Assembly (NCBI RefSeq): GCF_900323545.1
Contig: NZ_OOHN01000008.1
Location: forward strand, 2,854,019 to 2,918,018
Reading direction: 5' to 3'
Length of the DNA: 64,000 nt
From: Actinomyces sp. Marseille-P3109
GTDB taxonomy: Bacteria > Actinomycetota > Actinomycetes > Actinomycetales > Actinomycetaceae
The position numbers and the translations under genes are program-made. Positions 8,403-17,650 of this stretch are shown one piece after another (the first letter of the stretch is position 1; each line of letters opens with the position of its first letter). The notes beneath the pieces were generated by a model. It worked only from the letters and a program-made list of their open reading frames with translations, made no database searches and had not been told where the DNA came from.

Positions 8403-10463
8403 TTAACTGCCTGCGAACGGGGACATGTTGGGATTCGGCATAGCCCCTGCAAGGGTCAAAATAAGCACAATGACGCCAACGGTAAGTAATACCAACATCA
8501 TGCGTCTTCTACTGCGATCGCCGGGGGCGAGCATGTTCACGATATGTGCGCCACCTCGCCGAGTTGCTGCACCCCAGGGAACCAGCCACAGAATGAGGAG
8601 GTAGATGGCAACCTCCACCAGGAAAAGGAGGATGAAACGAGTAAGAGGCGGAAAAGAACCGAGAATCGAAGAGTCGTTCTCAATAATTCCAGATGAGTAG
8701 GAAGTCACGGTGATGACGGCCACGACTCCTAGACTCAGAAGGAATGCGAAGCCAACGGACAGCATCGAGCGCAGCAAATACCATGGGGTCGCCGCCCACA
8801 TGCGAGAGTTGTCTGCCGGAGAGGTGGAGCCGCGCTGGAGTCGGTTCCAGCGCCGGGCGTCCTGGGCTCGTCCGACGGTGCCGGCGATCACCGCCAGAAT
8901 CGCTGCAAAGATCACCATCCATCCCGGCCTCACGATCCCCAAGGCGGACATTGCGAACCAGAGGGCCAGCATCACTCGTGGGTGGCGCTGCGGCTCCTGC
9001 GCCCACTCGGGCAAGCCGCCCGTGCGGGTGGGCGGGGCGAAGCGGTGGATCTGCGCAGGCTGGGCACCGGCCATCGTCGGCCCCGTCATCCCGCCGGTCG
9101 CCGGCATGGCCGCCGGGCGGGCAACGGCCTGGGGGTAACCGGGCTGGGGCGCCGTCGGGTTGTACCCCGAGTAGGGGAACATGGGCACCTGCCCGGACGG
9201 CGCGGGCCGCGGGTAGGGCCCCGATGGCGTGACAGGAGCGGGTCCTCCAACGCCGTACTGCATGGACTGTGCCGGTCCTGCCGGCGTCACTGAGCCGTTC
9301 TGGTACCACGACCGGGGAGGGATGGCGGGCGGGGGCTGGACGGATGACGCCGAGGATGCCGACGGCGCGCCGTAGCCGTACCCGCCCTCAGCGGCCGAGC
9401 CCGCAGAGACGGGGCTGCCATACGCGGCCGGAGACGCCGAGGCCGAGCTGCCGGCACTCTGCTGAACGCCGTAGCCCGTCGGAGCGACGCCGTAGCCAGG
9501 GACGTAGGTGTTGGTGCTCGTCTCCGACTCCTCAGAGTCGTCCTCCTCCTCTGGCCCCAGGAGCCGGTCGACGGCCTCCTGGCCGGTGCCGCCCTCGGCG
9601 ATCTCGTCGAGGACCTCCAGCAGGCCGTCCGGGCCCAGCCGGTCCTCCGCCTCCGGGGCGAGCGCCGCCGTGAATGCCCTCGCCAGCGCCGGACTCTCCT
9701 GCTCCAGGGTGCCCAGTTCCGGGGTGCCCGCGTAGACGCGGCGGAAGACCACCTGCCATGCGCCCGAACCGAAGGGCGCCAGCCCGGTCACGGTGAACAG
9801 GAGAACGCCCGCGCAGGCGTACCAGTCGACGTCGGCGGTCGGCTCCCCGCCGTCGAGCATCTCCGGGGGGATGAATCCCGGTGTCCCCGTGACCTGACCG
9901 GTCTGGGTGAGGCGGACGTCGTCGGCCACCTGGGCGATGCCGAAGTCGATGAGAACCGGGCCCTGTGCACCGAGCATGACGTTGGAGGGCTTGAGATCGC
10001 GGTGGATGACGCCGGCGGCGTGGACCGCGCGCAGCGAGTCGACCAGCCCGTGAGCCAGGTCGGCCAGGTCGCGGGCGTCGGTGGTCAGGTCATAGACGCC
10101 CTCGTGCTCCACCTCGTGCTGGAGGGTGGGGCCCTCGACGAGCTCGGTGATGACGAAGGTGACCCCCATCGACCCGTCCCCGGTCTCGATGTCCAGGATG
10201 CGGGCCACGCGCGTGTCCCTCACTCGGGCCAGGACGCTGGCCTCGCGGTCCAGGCGGCGCCGGGCCGTGGGATCCGCGGCGATCTGGGGGTGGAGGATCT
10301 TCATGGCCACATGGCGGCCGCCCTCGTCGGTGGCCTCCCAGACCACACCCATTCCTCCGGCGCCCAGGCGACGCAGAAGCCGGTAGCCTCCCACCAGCGT
10401 GCCAGCGCGCAACTTGCTCAGGGTGACCGGTTCGCCCGAGTGCGCGTCGAAGTTCTGCGTCAT
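8403..10463 (-). CDS. Serine/threonine protein kinase with C-terminal multi-pass membrane domain
   Basis: 686 residues from ATG 10463 (a GTG at 10472 is an alternative; ggagg sits unusually close to the ATG). The Hanks-type kinase is complete: glycine loop LGAGGMGVV (33-41), Lys55 in VAMKIL, HRDLKPSN at 154-161, DFG at 173-175, and TPGFIPPEM. Residues about 300-480 are a Pro/Gly/Ser/Tyr-rich linker. The last 190 residues hold four to five hydrophobic segments instead of the single TM plus PASTA repeats of PknB, so it is not the peptidoglycan-sensing type. It would phosphorylate cytosolic proteins in response to a membrane signal; targets unknown. The toxin remnant lies downstream, convergent. 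Confidence 0.88.
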   Translation of the reverse strand: MTQNFDAHSGEPVTLSKLRAGTLVGGYRLLRRLGAGGMGVVWEATDEGGRHVAMKILHPQIAADPTARRRLDREASVLARVRDTRVARILDIETGDGSMGVTFVITELVEGPTLQHEVEHEGVYDLTTDARDLADLAHGLVDSLRAVHAAGVIHRDLKPSNVMLGAQGPVLIDFGIAQVADDVRLTQTGQVTGTPGFIPPEMLDGGEPTADVDWYACAGVLLFTVTGLAPFGSGAWQVVFRRVYAGTPELGTLEQESPALARAFTAALAPEAEDRLGPDGLLEVLDEIAEGGTGQEAVDRLLGPEEEDDSEESETSTNTYVPGYGVAPTGYGVQQSAGSSASASPAAYGSPVSAGSAAEGGYGYGAPSASSASSVQPPPAIPPRSWYQNGSVTPAGPAQSMQYGVGGPAPVTPSGPYPRPAPSGQVPMFPYSGYNPTAPQPGYPQAVARPAAMPATGGMTGPTMAGAQPAQIHRFAPPTRTGGLPEWAQEPQRHPRVMLALWFAMSALGIVRPGWMVIFAAILAVIAGTVGRAQDARRWNRLQRGSTSPADNSRMWAATPWYLLRSMLSVGFAFLLSLGVVAVITVTSYSSGIIENDSSILGSFPPLTRFILLFLVEVAIYLLILWLVPWGAATRRGGAHIVNMLAPGDRSRRRMMLVLLTVGVIVLILTLAGAMPNPNMSPFAGS

Positions 10464-10472
10464 GGCCTCCAC

Positions 10473-10925
10473 AGTACCGGGCTATATCGGCTCGCGGGCG
10501 CCGCGTCCCTGTGGGGCTCTTCGCCCGACTGTGGGCCATGTCGCGGGAGAAAAGCCAGTGCTGGAGGCGCATTGCCGGCAGTGGTCCGGTCCGTTTCCGA
10601 CGGAGGGGGTGGGGAGGTCTATCCGCCCCTTGGTGGCGGCCGAGGCTCCGATGAGTTCTGCCCAGACCTCATCGGGGTCTCGTCTGCGTCCGACGATCCC
10701 TGGTTGAGGCCTCACCGACCCGACAGCGGTCTTTCGCCGTCATTGCTGAGGAAGATCATCCTGACAATTCTCTGTGAATCGCTGGTCAAAGTGGGGAACG
10801 TGTGTCAAGATGAGCTCGTCCACGGTCAAACGGCTGACCGCGGTACGTGTCAATGCGGACACGCATCGGCACCTTTCACGACGGATCGTCCGGCACGTAC
10901 CTGCCGGTGAAGGGAAGCACCACCC
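10473..10925. other. Intergenic region between divergent kinase and ABC-ATPase genes
   Basis: About 450 bases without a recognised gene. A 77-codon minus-strand frame (10482-10715) is open but has no ribosome site or recognisable domain and I do not call it. The 200 bases before the ATPase start are less GC-rich and must contain its promoter; TGGTCA-17-CAAGAT near 10783-10811 is one weak candidate. Confidence 0.4.
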
Positions 10926-12053
10926 ATGGCAACTGTTACTTTCGAGAACGCCACGCGCATTTACCCGGGCAATGACCGCCCCAGTGTTGACGCTCTCAAC
11001 CTCGAGATCGCCGATGGCGAGTTCCTCGTGCTCGTTGGCCCCTCCGGCTGCGGTAAGTCCACCTCCCTGCGCATGCTCGCGGGCCTGGAGGATGTCAACG
11101 CCGGTCGCATTCTTATTGGTGATCGCGACGTCACCGACGTTCAGCCCAAGGACCGTGACATCGCCATGGTCTTCCAGAACTACGCGCTCTACCCGCACAT
11201 GACCGTCCACGACAACATGGGCTTCGCCCTGAAGATCGCGGGCACCCCCAAGGCCGAGATCGACAAGCGCGTGCGTGAGGCCGCCAAGATCCTGGGCCTG
11301 ACCGAGTACCTGGACCGCAAGCCCAAGGCGCTCTCCGGTGGTCAGCGTCAGCGTGTAGCCATGGGGCGCGCCATCGTGCGCAAGCCCAAGGTCTTCCTCA
11401 TGGACGAGCCGCTGTCCAACCTGGACGCCAAGCTCCGTGTCCAGACCCGCACCCAGATCGCCTCGCTCCAGCGTTCGCTGGGCGTCACCACGGTCTACGT
11501 CACCCACGACCAGACCGAGGCCCTCACCATGGGTGACCGCATTGCGGTCCTCAAGGACGGCGTGCTCCAGCAGGTCGGGACCCCGCGCGAGATGTACGAC
11601 CACCCCGCCAACGAGTTCGTCGCCGGCTTCATCGGCTCGCCGGCCATGAACCTGGGGCAGTTCACGGTCAAGGGCGACGTCGCCACCGTCGGTGCCGCCA
11701 AGATCCAGCTGTCCAAGGCGACCCTGGACGCCATCACCCCCGAGGACGGCGGCAAGGTGACCATCGGGTTCCGGCCCGAGTCGCTCGACGTCGTCTCCGC
11801 CCAGGACGAGCACTCCATCCCGGTGCGCCTGTCCTTCGTCGAGGAGCTGGGCTCCGACGCCTACATCTACGGCGAGCTCGTGGGTGCCGAGGACTCCGAG
11901 GCCAAGCTCGGCTCCGGTGAGGACTCCAGCCAGATCATCGTGCGTGTTCCTCCGCGTACCGCCCCCGAGCCGGGTGAGACCGTCTACGTGCGGATCCGCC
12001 CCGGTCAGGAGCACATCTTCTCCGCCTCCACCGGCAAGCGCCTGCCTGCCTGA
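10926..12053 (+). CDS. msiK: Sugar ABC transporter ATP-binding subunit (MsiK/UgpC/MalK type)
   Basis: 375 residues. Walker A GPSGCGKST at 38-46, Q-loop VFQNYALYPHM, signature LSGGQRQRVAMGRAI, Walker B VFLMDEPLSNLDAKLR and switch VTHDQTEALTMGDR are all present. A C-terminal regulatory (TOBE/OB) domain follows, with FIGSPAMNLGQF and GFRPESLDV, as in the CUT1 carbohydrate importers. No permease or binding protein is nearby, so it probably acts as a shared ATPase energising several sugar importers, as MsiK does in Streptomyces (inference). A gaaggga site precedes the ATG. Followed by a strong hairpin. Confidence 0.92.
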   Translation: MATVTFENATRIYPGNDRPSVDALNLEIADGEFLVLVGPSGCGKSTSLRMLAGLEDVNAGRILIGDRDVTDVQPKDRDIAMVFQNYALYPHMTVHDNMGFALKIAGTPKAEIDKRVREAAKILGLTEYLDRKPKALSGGQRQRVAMGRAIVRKPKVFLMDEPLSNLDAKLRVQTRTQIASLQRSLGVTTVYVTHDQTEALTMGDRIAVLKDGVLQQVGTPREMYDHPANEFVAGFIGSPAMNLGQFTVKGDVATVGAAKIQLSKATLDAITPEDGGKVTIGFRPESLDVVSAQDEHSIPVRLSFVEELGSDAYIYGELVGAEDSEAKLGSGEDSSQIIVRVPPRTAPEPGETVYVRIRPGQEHIFSASTGKRLPA

Positions 12054-12062
12054 GGATGCTGA

Positions 12063-12105
12063 CGACGACGGCGCCGTTCCCCTCCGCGGGGCGGCGCCGT
12101 CGTCG
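12063..12105 (+). terminator. Strong hairpin after the ABC-ATPase gene
   Basis: Perfect 13-bp stem (12063-12075 with 12093-12105) and a 17-base loop, starting 9 bases after the stop codon. No long T run follows, as is common in high-GC actinobacteria. Confidence 0.75.
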
Positions 12106-12292
12106 CGTTCGCCGAGGTGGAGCCAGGACGGCCGGGCCGGGCGGACCAGGACGTGGTACCGGTGCCGTCGGGCGCCGGATCGGATACGGCCGCCGCACGG
12201 TGATACCTGGATCGCTCTCGACGCCGGGAGGGTGTGGGCTGCTGCTCACGCCTCGAAAGGCGAAGAGGGCCTTGGCCTGAAAGAATAAAGTT

Positions 12293-13666
12293 ATGCCCCA
12301 GTCCATGAAGATCACGGCAGCGACGATTGACCCGGCGCTGCTTGACCTCCCTTGGGAGACGGCGCTGGAGGACTGGCCCACCGACGTCCTCGCCGCGCTG
12401 CCCCGTGGTCTGTCCCGCCACATCGTGCGCTTCGTCAACCTCTCCGAGCGTGTCATCGCGGTCAAGGAGATTGGCGAGACCGTAGCGCACCACGAGTACG
12501 AGCTCCTGCGTGACCTGGTCCGCCTGGGGGCGCCCTGTGTGCATCCGACGGCGGTCATCACCGGTCGGCGCAGCCTGGAGGGGGAAGAGCTCAACTCGGT
12601 ACTCATCACCGAGCACCTGTCCTACTCCCTGCCCTACCGGGCGCTGTTCAGCCAGTACATGCGGCCCGAGACCGCCACCCGGCTCATCGACGCGCTCGCC
12701 GTGCTGCTGGTGCGCCTGCACCTGCTGGGCTTCTACTGGGGGGACGTGTCGCTGTCCAACACGCTCTTCCGCCGGGACGCCGGTGCCTTCGCCGCCTACC
12801 TCGTGGATGCCGAGACCGGTGAGCTCCACCCCGAGGGGCTCACCGAGGGCAAGCGTCTCTACGACATCGACGTGGCCCGCACCAACATCATCGGTGAGCT
12901 CATGGACCTGCAGGCCGGCGCCCTGCTGGAGCCGAGCGTCGACACCATTGAGGTCGGGGACCGGATCGTCAGCCGCTACACCGAGCTGTGGGACGTCCTC
13001 ACCGCTGAGGAGTCCTTCTCCATGGACGAGCGCTGGCGCCTGCGCCGCCGCGTCCAGAAGCTCAACGAGATGGGCTACGACGTCGCCGAGCTCACCATGA
13101 ACACCGACTCTCAAGGGGAGCACATCACCATCCAGCCCAAGGTGGTCGACGCCGGCCACTACCACCGGCAGGTGATGCGGCTGACCGGGCTGGACGTCCA
13201 GGAGCGCCAGGGCCAGCGCATGCTCAACGACCTGGAGGCCTACCGGGCCATGTCCGGGCGCAGCGACGACCCCATCGAGCTCGTGGCCCACGCCTGGCTG
13301 GCGGAGGTCTTCGAGCCCACCATCCACTCCGTTCCCATCGAGATGCGTCGCAAGCTCGAGCCTGCCGAGATCTTCCACGAGATCCTCGAGCACCGCTGGT
13401 ACATGTCTGAGGCGCAGAACCGCTACGTCACCACCCGTGAGGCGGTGGATGACTACGTGGCCACGGTCCTGCCCCAGCACCGCGACGAGCGGGCCTACCT
13501 CGGGATGGGGGACACCCAGGAGATGGAGGCGATCGTCTTCGACGACGTCGAGGAGCAGCTGCCCGAGGACGACGCCGAATTCGCCGCCCTCGATGAGCAG
13601 ACACTGGCCGACTATGAGGTCAACCCCTACGGATTCACCGCCGGCATGAAGTTCAAGGGAGAGTAG
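12293..13666 (+). CDS. DUF4032 protein with kinase-like N-terminal domain
   Basis: 457 residues, matching the length and layout of actinobacterial DUF4032 proteins. The N-terminal half resembles the LPS-kinase/RIO-like fold: VIAVKEIGE carries the likely ATP-binding lysine, LITEHL is hinge-like, and FYWGDVSLSNTLF with AAYLVDAETGEL occupy the catalytic- and metal-loop positions. The C-terminal half (DUF4032 proper) contains RRRVQKLNEMGYDVAE and ends in GMKFKGE. The biochemical activity is not known; a small-molecule or protein kinase role is inference. Single gene, with about 190 bases of upstream DNA after the ATPase terminator. Confidence 0.85.
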   Translation: MPQSMKITAATIDPALLDLPWETALEDWPTDVLAALPRGLSRHIVRFVNLSERVIAVKEIGETVAHHEYELLRDLVRLGAPCVHPTAVITGRRSLEGEELNSVLITEHLSYSLPYRALFSQYMRPETATRLIDALAVLLVRLHLLGFYWGDVSLSNTLFRRDAGAFAAYLVDAETGELHPEGLTEGKRLYDIDVARTNIIGELMDLQAGALLEPSVDTIEVGDRIVSRYTELWDVLTAEESFSMDERWRLRRRVQKLNEMGYDVAELTMNTDSQGEHITIQPKVVDAGHYHRQVMRLTGLDVQERQGQRMLNDLEAYRAMSGRSDDPIELVAHAWLAEVFEPTIHSVPIEMRRKLEPAEIFHEILEHRWYMSEAQNRYVTTREAVDDYVATVLPQHRDERAYLGMGDTQEMEAIVFDDVEEQLPEDDAEFAALDEQTLADYEVNPYGFTAGMKFKGE

Positions 13667-13773
13667 GGCGCGCCGCAGACTGTGCGTTGCGCGGGCGTTG
13701 TCGGCGCCGGTGGCGCTCGATCAGCACGCTGCTGCCTGTCAGATGCGCACGCCCCCGCCGTCGATTCCGTCGA

Positions 13774-14514
13774 TCACAGGGGATGCCGCTCCTGCAGCCA
13801 CTGCTCGTAGGTGGGGCCCGTTGAAGGGACATCGTCGCCGGGAACCAGTGCGCCACGACGGAAGGCGAGTCCCCAGTCGGTGGGAACCACCAGGGGGACC
13901 GGCCTCGCAATGAGGTTCGGCAACTGAGCGGTCATCTCCCACAGCGTCATGACATGCGGGCCTGCGATCTGGCAGGTCTGGTCATCGAACTCGCTTAAGG
14001 CGACCTGTGCGACCGCCTCGGCAACGGCGTCGAGACTGACCGGCCGCATCCTCATCGAGGGAACCAGCGAGATGGGGCCATAGCGCATACGTTTCATGTT
14101 CTGCTCGGCGAACTCGAACCACTGGGTCGATCGAACCAGCGACAGGCGGCTACTTGACTCGCGGGCAATCCGCTCCTGCGCACTCTTGCCCGCGAAGTAG
14201 CCGTATCCCTGCACCTGGGGAAGGTCGCAGCCGACGATCGAGAGCAGGACGTGCTTGGCACCCAGAGTATTCGCCGCCGCAGAAACGGCGCGGGTCGAAC
14301 GTGTGAAGAACTCGGTGGCGACCCTCCTGCTGGTGGTGAACCTGCCGGTCGCCTCCACGATGGCGTCCGCTCCGGACAGCTCGGCGGCCGCATCGTCTCT
14401 CAGAACATCGAAACCGGTGCGTCGCGAGTGCAGGGTCGCCTGTGCCCCGGCCGCCTGTAGCGCCCGCTTCATCGCCTCACCGGAGGCGCCGCCCCCAACA
14501 ACTGCCACCTTCAC
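13774..14514 (-). CDS. NAD(P)-binding oxidoreductase, NmrA/atypical SDR-like
   Basis: 246 residues from the GTG at 14514, chosen because aggaggt lies 6 bases upstream; the longer frame to 14691 runs through the regulator's operators. The N-terminus VKVAVVGGGASGEAMKRAL is a dinucleotide-binding fold with G-x-x-G-x-x-G. ADAIVEATGRF, LLSIVGCD and GYFAGKSAQE follow the atypical SDR/NmrA pattern, with Y-x-x-x-K in YGYFAGK as the likely catalytic pair. Substrate unknown. Divergent from a TetR gene and separated from it by tandem operators, so it is probably that regulator's target. Confidence 0.85.
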   Translation of the reverse strand: MKVAVVGGGASGEAMKRALQAAGAQATLHSRRTGFDVLRDDAAAELSGADAIVEATGRFTTSRRVATEFFTRSTRAVSAAANTLGAKHVLLSIVGCDLPQVQGYGYFAGKSAQERIARESSSRLSLVRSTQWFEFAEQNMKRMRYGPISLVPSMRMRPVSLDAVAEAVAQVALSEFDDQTCQIAGPHVMTLWEMTAQLPNLIARPVPLVVPTDWGLAFRRGALVPGDDVPSTGPTYEQWLQERHPL

Positions 14515-14549
14515 TGCATGACCTCCTCCGAGTTGCCGTCCTCGCGAAT

Positions 14550-14583
14550 CTCTACGATCGTAGAGTGCTCTATGATCGTAGAG
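14550..14583. promoter_or_regulatory. Tandem 16-bp palindromic operators of the TetR divergon
   Basis: A perfect palindrome CTCTACGATCGTAGAG (14550-14565) is followed, 18 bases centre to centre, by CTCTATGATCGTAGAG (14568-14583) with one imperfect pair. Both lie between the divergent starts, the position for TetR control of both genes. Confidence 0.85.
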
Positions 14584-14616
14584 ATATTGACGGCTGGAAC
14601 GCAAGGAGCAGGCAGC

Positions 14617-15165
14617 ATGGGCCGCAAGGAGCAGATCGGTGACGCCGGGGTCAGGCTCATCGCCCGTGACGGGGTGCACGCCCTGACCCATTTGCAGGTT
14701 GATACCGAGGCGGGGCTGGCGCGTGGGTCGACCTCCTACTACGCCCGCACTCGCCGCGATCTGCTCGCACTCGTGGTCAACCGTCTCTCCGAGGGCTCGC
14801 AGGCCGACATCGACGACATCGAGATTCCCTCATCTGTCAGCCGGCAGGAGGCGGCTGACATCGTCGTCGGCATTCTGACGCATATGGCGCGACGCGCCGA
14901 TGCCCAGGCGGCGCGCGGCGCGCTCCTGTTCGAGCTGCGTGACGACATCGAGCTCCGGAAGCTGCTGACGGCGGAAGCACCGGTCAGGCCGCCCTTGACG
15001 CGTCTGGCTGAACGAATCCTCACGGCTGCGGGCATCGCCGGCGCGAGCGCCCGCGCCTCCGACCTGGTGGGCCTGGTGGACGCCCTCCTCATGTATCAGG
15101 CGGCCAAGGCGGCCCCCGTGGACGCACGGGACGTGCTGAGGGCCTACCTCAAGGGGCTCAGCTAA
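14617..15165 (+). CDS. TetR/AcrR-family transcriptional regulator
   Basis: 182 residues from ATG 14617, with aaggag about 10 bases upstream; upstream starts in the same frame fall inside the operator region. The N-terminal HTH is seen in GVRLIARDGVHALTHLQVDTEAGLARGSTSYYARTRRDLLALVV, matching TetR helices 1-4, although the tail GSTSYYARTRRDLL is a variant of the usual GxxYxHFxxKxxL. The C-terminal ligand domain is helical and unspecific. It probably represses itself and the divergent oxidoreductase through the palindromes at 14550-14583; the inducer is unknown. Confidence 0.9.
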   Translation: MGRKEQIGDAGVRLIARDGVHALTHLQVDTEAGLARGSTSYYARTRRDLLALVVNRLSEGSQADIDDIEIPSSVSRQEAADIVVGILTHMARRADAQAARGALLFELRDDIELRKLLTAEAPVRPPLTRLAERILTAAGIAGASARASDLVGLVDALLMYQAAKAAPVDARDVLRAYLKGLS

Positions 15166-15188
15166 CCGGCCCCTGTGCTACAGCGCTC

Positions 15189-16430
15189 TCAGGCGCCGAG
15201 CTCCTCGGCGACCAGGGCCATCTCCTCATCAGCCCGACGGCGCAGCTCACGGTGACGCGTCCAGGAGGCCAACGAGACCTCGGTGATGGCGTCCACCAGC
15301 AGGAAGGCGCCCACGGCCGCCACCCCGCCCGGAAGGCTCCCGGTCGAGCGACGACGGCGCACAGCGGCCCCCAGCAGCGCGCCGCCCAGGCCGGCCTCCA
15401 TGAGCGCGGCGCCCCGCACCGCCCACGGCTTGTCAGTCACAGTGCGCACGTAGCCCTGCCAGAAGGCCGAACCCGGGGTGGAGGGGTCGGCCAGCAGCAG
15501 GCCCACACTGCGGCCCACGGCGTTGGACAGCCCGCGCGGCTCGTGCACGACGACGCCGGGGACCTCGACCGGGGCCAGGCGACCGGTAAGGACCGCCAGC
15601 ACCCAGTCGGGCAGGCCCAGGGCCTCCAGCATGGCGGCGAAACCGTCGATGCCGGGCTGGACGATGGCGGCGGTCGCCGCCTCCAGGTCGGCGCCCGGGA
15701 CGGCGTCGACGATCCCCGAGGCGTCGGTCAGGTCCGCCAGGAGCTCGTCGACCAAGGACCTCAGAGCCGGGCCGGGCTCGTTGACCCCGCCCCACACGTA
15801 GCGCGACGTCATGCCCCAGGAGAAGACGGCGTCGTCCTCCGGGTCCCCGGTGGGGATGGCGCGAATCGACATGTCCTCGGCGTCGGAGGTCAGCACCAGG
15901 GCCGGCAGGGACTCCTCGTCCCAACCGAAGGTGCCCAGGTCCGTGCCCTCTCCGGAGTACATGACGATGCGGCGGTCCAGGCTCGGCGCCGAGGCCACCG
16001 CCAGCGGCCGCTCCAGCAGCGTGGCCTGCAGGGGAACCATGTAGGCGCTCATCGGAGAGACCACCACGGTACGGGCGCTGGCCGATCCGTGGCTGGAGAT
16101 CGAGGGCAGCTCGACGTCGTCGGGCAGGGCGTTGAAGGTGGCCGGGCCCACGGCGACGTCGGCGGTGAACTCCCGGGCCAGGGACTCCACGAGCTCACTG
16201 ACGCGCGGGCCGGGCACGACGCCCCCGCGCGAGGGCGGCGTCACCGCGACCCGGCCCTCGACGTCGGTCATGAGGGTGAGGCTGAGCAGGTGGGTGGTGG
16301 CCGGGAACCACTCCAGGCGCACGACCACCCCGCGCGAGGCAAAGGCGTCGGCGACCGCCTCCGGCGTCGTGCCCGGCGCGATGAGCACGCCATCGGTGCG
16401 GTTCCAGCGCTGTGAAGCGTCCTGGGCCAT
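15189..16430 (-). CDS. Hypothetical protein with C-terminal membrane segments
   Basis: 413 residues from the ATG at 16430, which has a strong aggaggt site; the longer frame to 16730 lacks one. I do not recognise a family. The first 300 residues are soluble-looking and rich in Val/Asp/Ala. The C-terminus has two hydrophobic stretches, AALMEAGLGGALLGAAV and GGVAAVGAFLLVDAITEVSL, then a charged tail RHRELRRRADEEM. Stops just short of the convergent TetR gene. The upstream neighbour rlmB is on the same strand with a 133-base gap, so co-transcription is uncertain. Confidence 0.7.
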   Translation of the reverse strand: MAQDASQRWNRTDGVLIAPGTTPEAVADAFASRGVVVRLEWFPATTHLLSLTLMTDVEGRVAVTPPSRGGVVPGPRVSELVESLAREFTADVAVGPATFNALPDDVELPSISSHGSASARTVVVSPMSAYMVPLQATLLERPLAVASAPSLDRRIVMYSGEGTDLGTFGWDEESLPALVLTSDAEDMSIRAIPTGDPEDDAVFSWGMTSRYVWGGVNEPGPALRSLVDELLADLTDASGIVDAVPGADLEAATAAIVQPGIDGFAAMLEALGLPDWVLAVLTGRLAPVEVPGVVVHEPRGLSNAVGRSVGLLLADPSTPGSAFWQGYVRTVTDKPWAVRGAALMEAGLGGALLGAAVRRRRSTGSLPGGVAAVGAFLLVDAITEVSLASWTRHRELRRRADEEMALVAEELGA

Positions 16431-16563
16431 GGGGACCTCCTGTGGATCGGATGCGGCCCATTGTGTCAGCAACGGGGCCGTCATGGGGAAGTGTAAACCG
16501 GACGCTTTCGACCGGGGCAGCCGGAGCGGCCGGCTCAGGACCGGGCCTGATAGGCAGGCCGGG

Positions 16564-17562
16564 TCAGCTGTCACCGCCGGCGGCCCTGCGCCGCAGGCGG
16601 TCGACCTCGTAGAGACTGATGCCCGTGGCCACGGCGGCGTTGAGGGACTCCACGCTGCGGCTGATCGGCACCGAGGCCAGCACGTCGCAGGTCTCGCGCA
16701 CCAGGCGGGACAGGCCAGAGCCCTCCGCACCGGTGACGAGTACCAGAGGGGAGTCGGCCAGGGTGAGGTCCTCGATGGCGGTGCTGCCCGAACCGTCCAG
16801 GCCGGCGACGAAGCAGCCCTCCTTCTTCAGCTGCTCCAGGGTGCGCACGAGGTTCGTCTCGCGAGCCACGCGCACCCGGGCGGCGGCACCGGCCGAGACC
16901 TTCCAGACGGTGGCGTTGACGCCCACCGAGCGCCGCTCGGGGATGATGACGCCGTCGGCCCCGAAGGCCCCGGCGCTGCGCAGGACCGCGCCGAGGTTGT
17001 GAGGGTCGGTCACCTGGTCCAGGGCCACGAGCAGCGGCGTGCGGCCCAGTGAGCGGGCGCGCTCCAGCAGGTCGCGGGCGGTGGTGTACTCGTAGGCGGG
17101 CACCTCGATGGCCACGCCCTGGTGGGCGGCGGAGTCGGTCAGGGCGTCCAGGTCCAGCTTGGTGGTCTCCAGCACCGGCGCGCCCAGCAGGGCGGCCCGG
17201 CGCACGACGGCGCCCAGGCGCTCGTCGAACTGGGCGGAGACCGCCATGAAGACCCTCGTGATGGGCACCGAGGCGTGGGCGGCCTCGGCCACCGCGTTGC
17301 GCCCGCACAGGATCTCGTGGTCCTCGGGCACGTCGAAGCGGCGCTTGAGCTTCTCGAGCTGCTTGGCCCGCGTGGGCTGGGCGGCGCGAGCCTCGGCGCG
17401 GGCCTTCGCCCGAGCCTTGGGGTGGCCGACGCGGTTCTCGGCGCGCGGGGTGGGGCCCTTGCCCTCCAGGCCCTTGCGGCGCTGGCCGCCGGAGCCCTTC
17501 GTGGGCCCCTTCTTCGCGCCGGGGCGGCGCTTGGCGCCAGGGTACTGCTCGTTTCCGGGCAT
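16564..17562 (-). CDS. rlmB: 23S rRNA (guanosine-2'-O)-methyltransferase, TrmH/RlmB family
   Basis: 332 residues. The SPOUT motifs are visible: motif 1 LDQVTDPHNLGAVLRSAGAFGADGV, motif 2 VLVTGAEGSGLSRLV and motif 3 SLNAAVATGISLYEV; together they form the trefoil knot that binds SAM. The N-terminal 85 residues are a Lys/Arg/Gly-rich extension common in actinobacterial homologues, followed by an RNA-binding part (ILCGRNAVAEA). It methylates a 23S rRNA guanosine (G2251 in E. coli). It is third in the conserved order ispF-cysS-rlmB and probably co-transcribed. Confidence 0.92.
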   Translation of the reverse strand: MPGNEQYPGAKRRPGAKKGPTKGSGGQRRKGLEGKGPTPRAENRVGHPKARAKARAEARAAQPTRAKQLEKLKRRFDVPEDHEILCGRNAVAEAAHASVPITRVFMAVSAQFDERLGAVVRRAALLGAPVLETTKLDLDALTDSAAHQGVAIEVPAYEYTTARDLLERARSLGRTPLLVALDQVTDPHNLGAVLRSAGAFGADGVIIPERRSVGVNATVWKVSAGAAARVRVARETNLVRTLEQLKKEGCFVAGLDGSGSTAIEDLTLADSPLVLVTGAEGSGLSRLVRETCDVLASVPISRSVESLNAAVATGISLYEVDRLRRRAAGGDS

Positions 17563-17650
17563 CCGGGGCCTCCTGTTCGTGGTGGTGACGAGTGTGTTCA
17601 GAAGAGAAGCGCGCCGCGAGGCGGCGGGCAGCGGCGGCGCGGCGGATCGC

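Noticed and set aside
10482..10715. 77-codon minus-strand frame upstream of the kinase
   Set aside because: Has a moderately protein-like start but no ribosome site or family; left as intergenic.
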